Below, in pieces: positions 1 to 8,963 of a stretch of 64,000 nucleotides of DNA. The notes under the pieces were generated by a model. It did no database searches. It saw nothing but the letters and a program-made list of their open reading frames with translations, and had not been told where the DNA came from. A program made the position numbers and the translations under genes. Numbering within the stretch: the first letter of the stretch is position 1; each line of letters begins with the position of its first letter. Source of the stretch: Mesorhizobium sp. ES1-4. Lineage in GTDB: Bacteria > Pseudomonadota > Alphaproteobacteria > Rhizobiales > Rhizobiaceae. Where the stretch lies: assembly GCF_020164745.1 (NCBI RefSeq), contig NZ_JAIUGV010000002.1, positions 310,001 through 374,000 on the forward strand. The letters run 5' to 3'.

Positions 1-372
1 CGCCTCGGCGACAGCGTACTCAGCCCACGAGCCCCAATTGCTAAGGCCGGTGGCGAAGGCGACGCGCTTGCCGGCGAGGCTTTTGGGATAAGGCTCGTCG
101 CCACCGGCGACGACGGTGCCGACGCCCTCGAACCCCGCTGGCCGGCCCTTGGCACGCGGCTGGCCGTATTGGCCCTTGATGAAGGCGACGTCCGATGGAT
201 TGATCGAAGCCAGGCTGACCTTGATCAGCACTTGTGTCGGTCCAGGCGTTGGCACCGCGATGCTGCCCGGCTGAAGATAAGGCTCCATCGCCTCGAGCAC
301 ACTGCCGCTCGGCGTCCTGGTGTAGCCGTCGCCGACCAGGAGCAGCGCCTTCATTTCGGAGGGAATGGTCAT
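1..372 (-). CDS. Zinc-type alcohol dehydrogenase / quinone oxidoreductase, N-terminal part (cut by window edge)
   Basis: The reverse strand from the ATG at 372 encodes 124 residues with no stop before the window edge. They begin MTIPSEMKALLLVGDGYT and carry the GroES-like N-terminal fold of medium-chain dehydrogenases: the segment SLASINPSDVAFIKGQYG and a GFEGVGTVVAGG turn. The catalytic and NADP-binding halves lie outside the window. The family reduces quinones or enoyl/carbonyl groups with NADPH; the substrate cannot be told. It follows the acyl-CoA dehydrogenase gene on the same strand by 57 bp, so it may share that transcript. A 257-residue overlapping reading frame here (41..814) is only a shadow. 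Confidence 0.8.
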   Translation of the reverse strand, partial: MTIPSEMKALLLVGDGYTRTPSGSVLEAMEPYLQPGSIAVPTPGPTQVLIKVSLASINPSDVAFIKGQYGQPRAKGRPAGFEGVGTVVAGGDEPYPKSLAGKRVAFATGLSNWGSWAEYAVAEA

Positions 373-429
373 CGGTAACGCTCCTTGGTTGCCGCGGGAA
401 GAACCGTATGTGGCCGGCCGAACCGACGC

Positions 430-1671
430 TCAGACCTTCTCTTGCGTGTATTTCTTCAGCTCCGTCCGCGCCACCTGCCGCCGATGCACCGCATCCGGCC
501 CATCGGCAAGGCGCAAGGTCCTCAGATGCGTCCACGAACGCGCCAGTGGCGTGTCCTGGCTGATGCCTTGCGCGCCGAACATCTGCACCGCCTCGTCGGT
601 GACCTTCAGCGCCACGCGTGGCGCGACGACCTTGATCTGGCTGATCCAGGGGGCCGCGGCACGCGCGTCTCCCTGATCGATCATCCATGCCGCCTTGAGG
701 CAGAGCAGCCGGGCCATCTCGATCTCCATGCGGCACTCGGCGATGATGTCGAAATTGGCGCCCAACCTGGCCAGCGGCAGGCCGAAGGCCTCGCGGCGCA
801 CGGAGCGCTGGCACAGCATCTCCAGCGCCATCTCCGCCTGTCCGATGGCGCGCATGCAGTGATGGATGCGGCCGGGGCCGAGCCGGCCCTGCGCGATCTC
901 GAAGCCCCTGCCCTCGCCGAGGATCAGGTTCGACGCCGATACCCGCACATTTTCGAAGCGCAGATGCATGTGGCCATGCGGCGCGTCATCGTCGCCATAG
1001 ACCTGCATGGCGCGAACCTTGGTCACGCCTTTCGTGTCCGAGGGCACCAGGATCATCGAATGGCGGCGATGCTGCGGTTCTTCATCGCCGCCGGACCGCA
1101 CCATGACGATGTAGATGGCGCAGCGCGGATCACCGGCGCCCGACGCCCACCATTTCTCGCCGTTGAGCACATAGTCTTCGCCCTGCCGCTCGCAACGCAT
1201 GGAAATGTTGGTGGCGTCGGAGGAAGCGACGTCCGGCTCCGTCATCAGGTAGGCCGAGCGGATTTTTCCCTCCAGCAGCGGCTCGAGCCATTCCCGCTTG
1301 TGCTCGGCCGAGCCGTAGCGTTCCAGGACCTCCATATTGCCGGTGTCGGGCGCGGAGCAGTTAAAGGTTTCGGCGCCGAGATGTGCCTTGCCCATCTCCT
1401 CGGCCAGATAGGCGTATTCGACAGTGGACAGGCCGTAGCCGCGTTCCGAGCCGGTCAGCCAGAAATTCCACAGGCCACGCTCCCGTGCGGTCTTCTTCAG
1501 CCCTTCGAGGATCTCGCTCTGACGCTTACTGTACACCCAGCGATCACCCGTCTTGCCGACTTCGGCCAGGAATTCCTTGTCGAGCGGCATGATCTCGTCG
1601 CGCACCATGGCCGCAACGCGTGCGTGGATCGGCTTCAGCCGCTCGGTCATGCCGAGATTCATCTGCGTCAT
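430..1671 (-). CDS. Acyl-CoA dehydrogenase, ACAD10/ACAD11-like
   Basis: This 413-residue flavoprotein has the full length of a soluble acyl-CoA dehydrogenase. Signatures are SAPDTGNMEVL (about 106-116), MTEPDVASSDATN, KWWASGAGDPRC, GEGRGFEIAQGRLGPGRIHHC and a C-terminal LADGPDAVH. From memory, these match the dehydrogenase half of animal ACAD10/ACAD11 rather than ordinary short-chain dehydrogenases. In that family the enzyme works with a kinase domain to convert 4-hydroxyacyl-CoA through a 4-phospho intermediate. The matching kinase is encoded separately at 3131..4165 on the other strand. A 120-bp divergent spacer separates this gene from the SDR at 1792. FAD-dependent and probably cytoplasmic. 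The substrate is inferred, not shown. Confidence 0.93.
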   Translation of the reverse strand: MTQMNLGMTERLKPIHARVAAMVRDEIMPLDKEFLAEVGKTGDRWVYSKRQSEILEGLKKTARERGLWNFWLTGSERGYGLSTVEYAYLAEEMGKAHLGAETFNCSAPDTGNMEVLERYGSAEHKREWLEPLLEGKIRSAYLMTEPDVASSDATNISMRCERQGEDYVLNGEKWWASGAGDPRCAIYIVMVRSGGDEEPQHRRHSMILVPSDTKGVTKVRAMQVYGDDDAPHGHMHLRFENVRVSASNLILGEGRGFEIAQGRLGPGRIHHCMRAIGQAEMALEMLCQRSVRREAFGLPLARLGANFDIIAECRMEIEMARLLCLKAAWMIDQGDARAAAPWISQIKVVAPRVALKVTDEAVQMFGAQGISQDTPLARSWTHLRTLRLADGPDAVHRRQVARTELKKYTQEKV

Positions 1672-1791
1672 CGGTCGCTAACCCTTCATGCACGCCAGGC
1701 ATTTTATCCGTGGCAAGGATGACCGTACTTCGGATAGCCTTGTCAACGCGAACTGTTTTGCCCGCGGTTGGCAAGGGCGCGGAGAATTTGG

Positions 1792-2607
1792 ATGAGTTAT
1801 CTGGATGAGCTGTTTTCGGTTGCCGGCAAGACCGCGCTGGTGACGGGAGCGGCGACCGGCATCGGCCGCATGGCGGCAAGCGCGCTGGTCAGGGCCGGCG
1901 CCAGCGTGATGATCGCCTCGCGCAAGGGCGAGGACTGCATCAGGGTCGCCGACGAATTGAACGGACTGAGCGCCCCGGGCCGTGCAGAAGGCTTTGCCGG
2001 CGACGTCTCCAGCGAGGCCGGCATCGCCGCCCTGGTCGGCGAGGTCAAGGCGCGGACCGAAAAGCTGCATATTCTGATCAACAATGCCGGCGTGTCCTGG
2101 GGCGCGCCGCTTGAGAGCTTCCCTTATTCGGCATGGGCCAAGGTGTTCGGCGTCAATGTCACCGCGGTCTTCCATCTGACGCGCGAATTGCTGCCGCTGC
2201 TCGATGCTGGTGCGAGCGATGCCGATCCGGCCCGTGTGATCAACCTGGGCTCGGTGATGGGCACGCAGCCGCTGGCCGACGACGCTTATTCCTACACCGC
2301 CTCCAAGGCCGCGGTGCATCATTTGACACGCACTCTGGCGCTCGAATTCGCCGGCCGCCGCATCACCGTCAACGCCTTTGCGCCAGGTCCCTTCCAGAGC
2401 CGCATGACCGCATTCGCCACCGGCACGGACGAACAGGCCAGGCATGTCGGCAGCCATGTCCCGATTGGCCGTATCGGCGCACCGGATGACATTGCCGGCG
2501 CAACGCTCTATTTGTGCAGCCGTGCAGGCAGCTATGTCACTGGCGCCATCCTGCCGATTGACGGCGGACAGTCGGTGCAGCATGGGCTGACTCTCTTCAA
2601 GGAATGA
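1792..2607 (+). CDS. Short-chain dehydrogenase/reductase (SDR)
   Basis: A 271-residue classical SDR. It has the cofactor motif TGAATGIG near the N-terminus, NNAG after strand 4, the active-site serine in LGSVMG, and the YxxxK pair in YSYTASKAA; the C-terminus ends in the usual DGG turn (PIDGGQSVQ). An upstream extension in the same frame to 1768 is possible, but GGAG at 1781 sits correctly for the ATG at 1792. The stop overlaps the ATGA of the following frame, and the MaoC and kinase genes follow, so the four plus-strand genes look like one operon. The role is probably NAD(P)-dependent oxidation or reduction of a hydroxyacyl or keto-acyl intermediate; substrate unknown. Confidence 0.92.
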   Translation: MSYLDELFSVAGKTALVTGAATGIGRMAASALVRAGASVMIASRKGEDCIRVADELNGLSAPGRAEGFAGDVSSEAGIAALVGEVKARTEKLHILINNAGVSWGAPLESFPYSAWAKVFGVNVTAVFHLTRELLPLLDAGASDADPARVINLGSVMGTQPLADDAYSYTASKAAVHHLTRTLALEFAGRRITVNAFAPGPFQSRMTAFATGTDEQARHVGSHVPIGRIGAPDDIAGATLYLCSRAGSYVTGAILPIDGGQSVQHGLTLFKE

Positions 2608-2648
2608 CATTTTTCCGGCCGCGTCAGCCGGGGGTGAAACAGGAGGAC

Positions 2649-3134
2649 ATGAGCGTGGAACCGATCAGTCTCGATGTGCTTCTGGCCAGTGTCGGCAAGG
2701 AGGTCGGCGTCTCGCCCTGGCGCGTGGTCACACAGCGCATGATCGACCAGTTCGCCGACGCCACCGACGACCACCAGTTCATCCACTGCGATCCGGAGCG
2801 GGCCAAGCGCGAAACGCCGTTCGGCGGTACCATCGCGCATGGTTTCCTGTCGCTGTCACTGTTGTCGGCGATGACGTTCGAGACCATGCCGCCGCTGGAA
2901 AACGGCAAGATGGGTGTCAACCATGGCTTCGACTCGCTGCGCTTCCTGGCGCCGGTGAAGACCGGCGCGCGCATCCGCACCCGTTTCGTGCTGGCAGACG
3001 TCAAGGTCAGGCCATCGGGCTGGGTGCAGACCGCCCATGACGTGACCATCGAGATCGAAGGTTCGAAGAAACCGGCGCTCACCGCCCGCTGGCTGACGCT
3101 GACCCTGATCGAACGCCTGCCCGAGACCGCATGA
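2649..3134 (+). CDS. MaoC-family hot-dog dehydratase
   Basis: About 160 residues forming a single hot-dog domain. The hydratase-2 type active-site stretch is visible as DATDDHQFIHCDPERA followed by PFGGTIAHGFLSLSLL, with the catalytic Asp/His pair in DxxHQFIH. Members hydrate enoyl-CoA thioesters; NodN belongs to the same family. The start is ambiguous. ATG 2604 overlaps the SDR stop. ATG 2649 lies only 2 nt after a perfect AGGAGG at 2641. GTG 2655 lies at the ideal 8 nt from it, so GTG may be the true start. The stop shares ATGA with the kinase gene, consistent with translational coupling. Confidence 0.88.
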   Translation: MSVEPISLDVLLASVGKEVGVSPWRVVTQRMIDQFADATDDHQFIHCDPERAKRETPFGGTIAHGFLSLSLLSAMTFETMPPLENGKMGVNHGFDSLRFLAPVKTGARIRTRFVLADVKVRPSGWVQTAHDVTIEIEGSKKPALTARWLTLTLIERLPETA

Positions 3135-4165
3135 GCGACGCCAACGCGCTCGACCAGGCGGCGCTCGCGCCTTACCTCGAGGCGCACATCCCGGGCTTTT
3201 CCGGGCTCGCGGCAATCGACAAATTCAAATCCGGACAGTCCAACCCGACCTACCTTCTGACGGCGGCAAGCGGCCGTTACGTGTTGCGCGCCAAGCCACC
3301 GGGCCAACTCCTGAAGTCGGCGCACCAGGTCGATCGCGAATTCCGCGTGATGAAGGCGCTCGCCGGCACTGCCGTGCCCGTGCCCGAAATGCTGCATCTG
3401 TCGGCCGAGGATTCGCCCATCGGCCGCATGTTCTACGTGATGGACTTCCTCGAGGGCCGCATCTTCTGGGATCCGGCGCTGCCCGAGGCGCGTGGCGATG
3501 ACGAGCGTGCCGCGATCTACGATGCCATGAACGCCACGCTTGCCGCCCTGCACGATGTCGACGTCGAGGCCGTGGGTCTTGGCGATTTCGGCCGCGCCGG
3601 CAATTACTTCGAACGGCAGCTGGCACGCTGGGCCAGCCAGTACCGCGCCTCCGAAACCAGCGCGATCGCCGACATGGACCGGCTGATTGCCTGGCTGGAA
3701 ACGCATCTGCCCGCAGATGATGGCCTGATCTCGCTGGTGCATGGCGACTACCGGCTGGACAATCTGATCTTCGCACCGGGCCAGCCAAAGGTGCTGGCGG
3801 TGCTCGACTGGGAACTGTCGACATTGGGCCACCCCTTCGCCGACATCGCCTATCAATGCATGCAATGGCGCCTGCCGCATTCTTCCGGCTTTCGCGGCCT
3901 GGGCGGCATCGATCGCTCGGCACTCGGCCTGCCTGGCGAGGAGGAGTATGTCGCCGCCTATTGCCGAAGGCGTGGCCTGGATGGCATCGACAACTGGACG
4001 TTCTTCCTCGCTTTCTCTTTCTTCCGGCTGGCTGCTATCTGCCAGGGTGTCTACAAGCGGTCGCTCGACGGCAATGCTTCCAATCCGGAGAAGGCCAGGA
4101 CCTACGGCGAGGCGGTGAAATTGCTCTCGCACCTCGCCGCCAAATTGATCGACAAGCAGACGTGA
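3131..4165 (+). CDS. APH-family acyl-CoA kinase (ACAD10/11 kinase-domain-like phosphotransferase)
   Basis: A 344-residue aminoglycoside-phosphotransferase-fold kinase. It shows the Brenner catalytic loop VHGDYRLDNLIF (HGDxxxxN), the metal-binding LDWELSTLG that follows, and YVLRAKPPGQLLKSAHQVDRE near the N-terminus. The stretches ASQYRASETS and GVYKRSLDGNAS match the kinase half of ACAD10/ACAD11 from memory. Known members phosphorylate the 4-hydroxyl of 4-hydroxyacyl-CoAs, and LvaA of the levulinate pathway is related. With the dehydrogenase at 430..1671 this would be a split version of the animal fusion protein. It overlaps the MaoC stop by 4 nt. It should not be read as an antibiotic resistance gene. 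Confidence 0.9.
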   Translation: MSDANALDQAALAPYLEAHIPGFSGLAAIDKFKSGQSNPTYLLTAASGRYVLRAKPPGQLLKSAHQVDREFRVMKALAGTAVPVPEMLHLSAEDSPIGRMFYVMDFLEGRIFWDPALPEARGDDERAAIYDAMNATLAALHDVDVEAVGLGDFGRAGNYFERQLARWASQYRASETSAIADMDRLIAWLETHLPADDGLISLVHGDYRLDNLIFAPGQPKVLAVLDWELSTLGHPFADIAYQCMQWRLPHSSGFRGLGGIDRSALGLPGEEEYVAAYCRRRGLDGIDNWTFFLAFSFFRLAAICQGVYKRSLDGNASNPEKARTYGEAVKLLSHLAAKLIDKQT

Positions 4166-4176
4166 AGGGGGACGTG

Positions 4177-4953
4177 ATGGGTCGCTTCGACGGCGCAATA
4201 GTGCTGATCACGGGCGCGGCCGGCGGGCTCGGACGAGGTGCCGCGAGAGGCTTTGCCGCCGAAGGCGCGCGGCTGGTCCTGTCTGACATCGACGAGATGG
4301 CGCTGACTGATCTTGCCACCGCGCTGCAGACCGAAACAGCCATTCTTGCGGGCAATATAGCGGAAGAAAAACTGTCGGAGGACCTGGTCAGTCTGGCGGT
4401 CGAAAAATTTGGCGGGCTGGATGTCGCCATCAACAATGCCGGCATCGTCCAGAGTTTCGTGCGCTTGCCGCACGTTCCGTCGGACGAAGCCCGCCGGGTG
4501 CTCGAGGTCGACCTGCTCGGCGTCTTCTACGCCATGAAGCACCAGATCCCGCAGATGGAACGGCAGTTCAAGGCGACCGGTAAGGGCGGCGCGATCGTCA
4601 ACATCGCCTCGGCCGCCGGCCTTTCGGGCGCGCCGAAGCTTTCGGTCTACGCCGCGGCCAAGCATGGCGTCGTCGGCCTGACCCGCTCGGCGGCGGTCGA
4701 ATATGCCAGCAAGGGCCTGCGCATCAATGCCATCTGCCCCGCCCATACCAGGACGGCGATGGTGGACAGCTTCGTGCGCGGCTCCGGCGCGCCGGAAGCC
4801 GAGGCCCTGGCCGAACTGACCCGTGGCGTACCGATGAAGCGCGTGGCCGAAGTCGACGAAATCACCACCGCCATCCTGTTCGCCGCCGACCCGGCCAACT
4901 CGTTCATGACCGGCCATGCGCTCGCCGTCGATGGCGGCGTCGGCGCCATCTGA
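4177..4953 (+). CDS. Short-chain dehydrogenase/reductase (SDR), second copy
   Basis: A 258-residue classical SDR with TGAAGGLG at the N-terminus, NNAGIVQ, active-site serine in IASAAG, and the YxxxK pair in YAAAKHG. The ATG at 4177 is the start that begins the beta strand properly (MGRFDGAIVLITG); longer upstream reading is a frame extension. GGGG at 4167 could serve as the ribosome site. It lies 11 bp after the kinase gene and is probably the last enzyme gene of the operon. A 3- or 4-hydroxyacyl-CoA or keto-acyl substrate is plausible from context, but the sequence alone does not decide it. Confidence 0.92.
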   Translation: MGRFDGAIVLITGAAGGLGRGAARGFAAEGARLVLSDIDEMALTDLATALQTETAILAGNIAEEKLSEDLVSLAVEKFGGLDVAINNAGIVQSFVRLPHVPSDEARRVLEVDLLGVFYAMKHQIPQMERQFKATGKGGAIVNIASAAGLSGAPKLSVYAAAKHGVVGLTRSAAVEYASKGLRINAICPAHTRTAMVDSFVRGSGAPEAEALAELTRGVPMKRVAEVDEITTAILFAADPANSFMTGHALAVDGGVGAI

Positions 4954-4993
4954 CGCCTGCCGCCTGGGAACCAGCCGGCGCCCTTGTTCGTTT

Positions 4994-5007
4994 TCGTACA
5001 GCGTATA
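4994..5007. promoter_or_regulatory. Candidate TetR operator half-site upstream of the tetR gene
   Basis: TCGTAC at 4994-4999 followed by a degenerate right arm, about 50 bp before the TetR start and beside an AT-rich TATATAATT stretch that could be a -10 element. The left arm matches the two better palindromes at 5774 and 5834. Proposed as an autoregulatory site; inference only. Confidence 0.35.
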
Positions 5008-5045
5008 TAATTTAGCCAGGCACCAACCAGATAAGGGCAACGGAC

Positions 5046-5690
5046 TTGCCGCTGAGCGTCCAGAAACGCCGCGAGAAACAAAAGGCCGAACTGCGCTCGG
5101 AACTCGTCGAGGCCGCGCACAAGCTCGTCCAGGAAGAAGGCTATGACGGCCTGACCATCCGCAAGCTGGCCAAGCGGGTCGGCTATGCGCCGATGTCGGT
5201 CTATTCCTACTTCGCCGACAAGCAGGACATCCTGTTCGCGCTGGCCGAGGACGCGTTCGAAACGCTCGCCCGGCGCATCGAGGAGCACCCGTCCGACGAT
5301 CCGATCGAGGCCTTGCAGGCGGTGATGACCGAATATGCCGCCTTCGGGCTCGGCAACCCCAACGAATACCGCACCGTCTTCATGACCGAAAAGACCAAAC
5401 TGCCGGAGGGCAGGAGCCACGAAGACATGGAGGAAAGCAACCCGGCGATGAAAGTGCTGATCAACAGGGTCGAGGCCTGTGTCGCCGCCGGCAAGTTGCA
5501 TGGCGATCCGCGCGCCATCGCCACCATGCTGTGGGCGGTCGGCCATGGCACGATCTCGCTGTTGATCACCTTCCCCTTCTACCCGTTCGGCGACCCGCAG
5601 GCATTCGTCAAACGCATGTGCGACTTCACCCTTGCCACGCTCAGCACGCAGGATGTGCCGCCGCTGACCGAAACGCCGGTCAACTGCTGA
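5046..5690 (+). CDS. TetR/AcrR-family transcriptional regulator
   Basis: 214 residues with an N-terminal TetR helix-turn-helix at about 15-62: EAAHKLVQEEGYDGLTIRKL, then RVGYAPMSVYSYFADK. The C-terminal part is a helical ligand-binding domain without a recognisable ligand signature. It starts at TTG 5046; no ATG gives a full first helix. It lies 92 bp after the second SDR and is co-directional, so it probably controls the upstream acyl-CoA operon in response to an acyl-CoA or hydroxy acid. CGTAC-type palindromes on both sides of the gene are candidate operators. Confidence 0.92.
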   Translation: MPLSVQKRREKQKAELRSELVEAAHKLVQEEGYDGLTIRKLAKRVGYAPMSVYSYFADKQDILFALAEDAFETLARRIEEHPSDDPIEALQAVMTEYAAFGLGNPNEYRTVFMTEKTKLPEGRSHEDMEESNPAMKVLINRVEACVAAGKLHGDPRAIATMLWAVGHGTISLLITFPFYPFGDPQAFVKRMCDFTLATLSTQDVPPLTETPVNC

Positions 5691-5773
5691 GCGCCGGCCT
5701 CCTTCGTTCTCCCAATTTCCTCGTCGTCCTTCGGTGCCAAACCGGAGGCGAATTTCACGGTTAACAAAATCTT

Positions 5774-5787
5774 TCGTACGTGTACGA
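5774..5787. promoter_or_regulatory. Inverted repeat TCGTAC-GT-GTACGA, candidate TetR operator
   Basis: Perfect 6-bp arms with a 2-nt centre, located between the tetR stop and the small secreted protein gene at 5879. The same CGTAC core recurs at 4994 and 5834, which suggests one regulator binds all three. Confidence 0.5.
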
Positions 5788-5821
5788 TTTTCCCTTGAAT
5801 TTCGCGATCGGCGGGCGTATT

Positions 5822-5845
5822 TGTACGACGTAACGTACATGTACG
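5822..5845. promoter_or_regulatory. Overlapping palindromes around CGTACATGTACG, candidate TetR operator
   Basis: A perfect 12-bp palindrome CGTACATGTACG at 5834-5845 overlaps a second inverted repeat, TGTACG (5822-5827) with CGTACA (5834-5839). It lies 34 bp before the ATG at 5879, where a repressor would block transcription of that gene. Confidence 0.5.
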
Positions 5846-5878
5846 GAATGAGTTCACCGTCGAAAACGGAGACTGACA

Positions 5879-6127
5879 ATGAAAAAGACACTTCTCACCC
5901 TCGCCGCCGTGCTGGCCCTTTCGGGCTCGGCTTTTGCCGCCGGCACCGCTCACCCGGTCAAGCACCCGGTTGCCGCGGCCTGCGTCGACACCAAGACCAA
6001 TGTGAAGCTCGATTGCGCATCGACCGGCTCGGTCGACAAGAAGGCTTCCACGCAAGCCGCGACCGACAGCAAGGGCCCGCGGCTTGGCATCACGGTGAAC
6101 CCGTGGATCATGCCGAGCGCCTACTGA
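5879..6127 (+). CDS. Small secreted protein, unknown function
   Basis: 82 residues starting MKKTLLTLAAVLALSGSAFA, a textbook Sec signal peptide with cleavage expected after AFA. The mature part of about 62 residues has two cysteines (ACVD and DCAS), which could form a disulphide, and ends NPWIMPSAY. GGAG at 5868 provides a ribosome site. No family is recognised. Palindromic candidate operators directly upstream link it to the TetR regulator at 5046. Probably periplasmic. Confidence 0.75.
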   Translation: MKKTLLTLAAVLALSGSAFAAGTAHPVKHPVAAACVDTKTNVKLDCASTGSVDKKASTQAATDSKGPRLGITVNPWIMPSAY

Positions 6128-6147
6128 GACCCTTCGGAATATCGGTC

Positions 6148-6170
6148 CTGGCCGGCTCAGCCGGCCAGTT
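6148..6170. terminator. Hairpin between convergent genes
   Basis: A perfect 9-bp stem CTGGCCGGC / GCCGGCCAG with a TCA loop, followed by TTGTATT. It lies 20 bp after the stop of the small secreted protein and just beyond the stop of the convergent oxidoreductase gene, so it could serve both directions. The U-tract is weak. Confidence 0.55.
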
Positions 6171-6174
6171 GTAT

Positions 6175-7224
6175 TCAGGAGACCGCGACCGGCAGCTTGG
6201 TCGCCGAGCTCTCGAAGGCCGCGTCGATCAGCTTTTGCATGTCGGCGGCGCGGCGGAATGACGGATCGCCGTTCTCTCCCGTGTCGAGCGCATCGGCAAA
6301 GCGCCGGGCGTTGCGCTTGACCTCGGGCGGCGACAGCATCCGCCAGCGCTGCTGGTCGACATCCTCGCCAAGGCAGGCGGACAGGCTCGATATCTTGCCG
6401 TCGGTCTCGACCTTGATGGCGCCCTTGGTGCCATGCAGGGCCAGCGACAGATCGTTGCCGTGGCCTGTCGTGTAACGGCTGGCCATGATCGTGGCCAGCG
6501 CCCCGGATTTGAGCCGCGCCGTCATCGCCATGCTGTCATTGGCGTCGAGCACATAGTCGCCGATGCGGTCGCCCTCTGCCTTCGGGAACGTCACCAGATC
6601 GGCATGCAGGCTGACGACATCCTGGGCCGCGCCATAGCTGGCGAAGTCCAGTATGTGAATGCCGACATCGCCCAGGACACCGGTCGAACCGTGCCGGCTC
6701 GACAGGCGCCACAGCCATTTGTCCTCGACCCGCCAGTCGCCCCATGACTTGCTGACCAGCCAGCTCTGCCGGTAGCTCGCCTCGACATGGCGCAGTTCGC
6801 CGATTTCGCCGGCCTGCACCATGCGCCGGGCCTCGTGGATCACCGGCGAGTTGCGATAAGTGAGGTTGACCATGTTGACGAGCCCGGCCGCTTCGGCGGC
6901 TTCGGCCATGGCAAGCGCGTCGGCATGGTTCGGCGCCAGCGGCTTCTCGCAGAACACATGTTTCCCGGCGGCAAGCAGGGCCAGCGTCGTCGCCTTGTGG
7001 ACGCCGTCCGGCGTCGCGTTGATGGCGGCATCGAACTCACCCCAGGCGATCGCCGCTTCGAGACTTTCGAAGAAATGACCTATCTTGTTGGCGGCGGCGA
7101 ACGCCGCCGCGCGGCCGGGCAGGTGGTCGACGCAGGCGACGATGCCGCAACCGGGAACCTGACCGAACTCCGCGATATGATGCCCGGCGATCCAGCCGGT
7201 GCCGAGCAGAAGCAGGCGATGCAT
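6175..7224 (-). CDS. Gfo/Idh/MocA-family oxidoreductase, ThuB-like
   Basis: 349 residues with an N-terminal Rossmann fold (LLLLGTGWIAGHHI), the diagnostic EKPLAPN motif near residue 94, and GDVGIHILDFASYG in the C-terminal domain, which supplies the conserved Asp/His pair. Family members are NAD(P)-dependent sugar dehydrogenases. It starts 13 bp after the stop of the ThuA-like gene, so they form a two-gene operon. Together they resemble ThuA-ThuB of Sinorhizobium, which act on trehalose and related disaccharides via 3-keto sugars. The ThuEFGK transporter genes are absent here, so the sugar cannot be assigned. Confidence 0.88.
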   Translation of the reverse strand: MHRLLLLGTGWIAGHHIAEFGQVPGCGIVACVDHLPGRAAAFAAANKIGHFFESLEAAIAWGEFDAAINATPDGVHKATTLALLAAGKHVFCEKPLAPNHADALAMAEAAEAAGLVNMVNLTYRNSPVIHEARRMVQAGEIGELRHVEASYRQSWLVSKSWGDWRVEDKWLWRLSSRHGSTGVLGDVGIHILDFASYGAAQDVVSLHADLVTFPKAEGDRIGDYVLDANDSMAMTARLKSGALATIMASRYTTGHGNDLSLALHGTKGAIKVETDGKISSLSACLGEDVDQQRWRMLSPPEVKRNARRFADALDTGENGDPSFRRAADMQKLIDAAFESSATKLPVAVS

Positions 7225-7237
7225 CAGCGAGACCCCA

Positions 7238-8023
7238 TCATTTCAGGCCCTTGTCGCCGTCGGCGTGCAGGCGCAGGCCTTTCTGGACGATCTTCTCCCT
7301 GGCCTTGTCCACCGGTACGTTCGGCGCATTGGTGATGCCGGACCAAGCGGGTGAGGGATTGTGCGCCCAATGCACCGCGTTGCGCAGCACCTGCTGCACG
7401 CCCTCATTGTGATAAATCGGATAGGTCTCGTGGCCCGGCGAGAAATAAAAGATCCTGCCGGCGCCGCGCTGGTAGGTCAGCCCCGACCGGAAGACCTCGC
7501 CGCCCTCGTACCAGGAGATGAACACCGTCTCCAGCGGCTCCGGCACCGCGAACGGCTCGCCATACATTTCCGTCTCGCCGATCTCCAGGCACTCGCCGAT
7601 GCCTTGCGCGATCGGGTGGCCGCGGTTGATCGCCCAGACACGCTCGCGCTCGCCCGCCTCGCGCCATTTCAGCGAACAGGGCGTGCCCATCAGCCGCTTG
7701 AATATCTTCGAGTAATGGCCGGAATGAAGCACGATCAGCCCCATGCCCTCCCAGACCCGCTTCTGCACGCGCTCGACGATCTCGTCCTTGACCTCGCCAT
7801 GCGCCGCATGCCCCCACCATAGCAGCACGTCGGTGGCCGCCAGACGCGTCTCGCTCAGGCCGTGTTCGGGTTCTTGCAAGGTGGCGGTGGTCGCTTCGAT
7901 CTCCTTGTCTTCGTTGAGCGCGGCGGCAATCGTGCCATGCATGCCCAGCGGATAGAGGTCGCGCACGGCGGCATTGGTCTGTTCATGGACGTTCTCGCCC
8001 CAGACGACGGCTTTCACAGGCAT
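7238..8023 (-). CDS. ThuA-like family protein
   Basis: 261 residues of the ThuA (trehalose utilization) family, a class I glutamine-amidotransferase-like flavodoxin fold. Features are VWGENVHEQ at the N-terminus, [27 protein letters not shown] and a C-terminal [11 protein letters not shown]. The chosen start MPVKAVVWG (ATG at 8023) has GAGAGG close upstream; a start 4 codons earlier at 8035 is also open. The companion dehydrogenase follows at once. ThuA proteins help oxidise trehalose-type sugars; its exact reaction is not visible in the sequence. Confidence 0.87.
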   Translation of the reverse strand: MPVKAVVWGENVHEQTNAAVRDLYPLGMHGTIAAALNEDKEIEATTATLQEPEHGLSETRLAATDVLLWWGHAAHGEVKDEIVERVQKRVWEGMGLIVLHSGHYSKIFKRLMGTPCSLKWREAGERERVWAINRGHPIAQGIGECLEIGETEMYGEPFAVPEPLETVFISWYEGGEVFRSGLTYQRGAGRIFYFSPGHETYPIYHNEGVQQVLRNAVHWAHNPSPAWSGITNAPNVPVDKAREKIVQKGLRLHADGDKGLK

Positions 8024-8097
8024 TTTCCTCTCCAAAGCGCTTTGAGTACCGCATCCGCCGAGGCGTTGGGAAGATGGCTTCAGCCAAATTTCTGAAA

Positions 8098-8955
<858 letters not shown>

Positions 8956-8963
<8 letters not shown>

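Noticed and set aside
385..1722. 445-codon plus-strand frame opposite the acyl-CoA dehydrogenase
   Set aside because: Antisense to a protein with complete family motifs; Arg/His/Ala-rich shadow.
3131..4165. Aminoglycoside resistance gene
   Set aside because: Despite the APH fold, the sequence follows the ACAD10/11 kinase pattern and sits in a fatty-acid-type operon.
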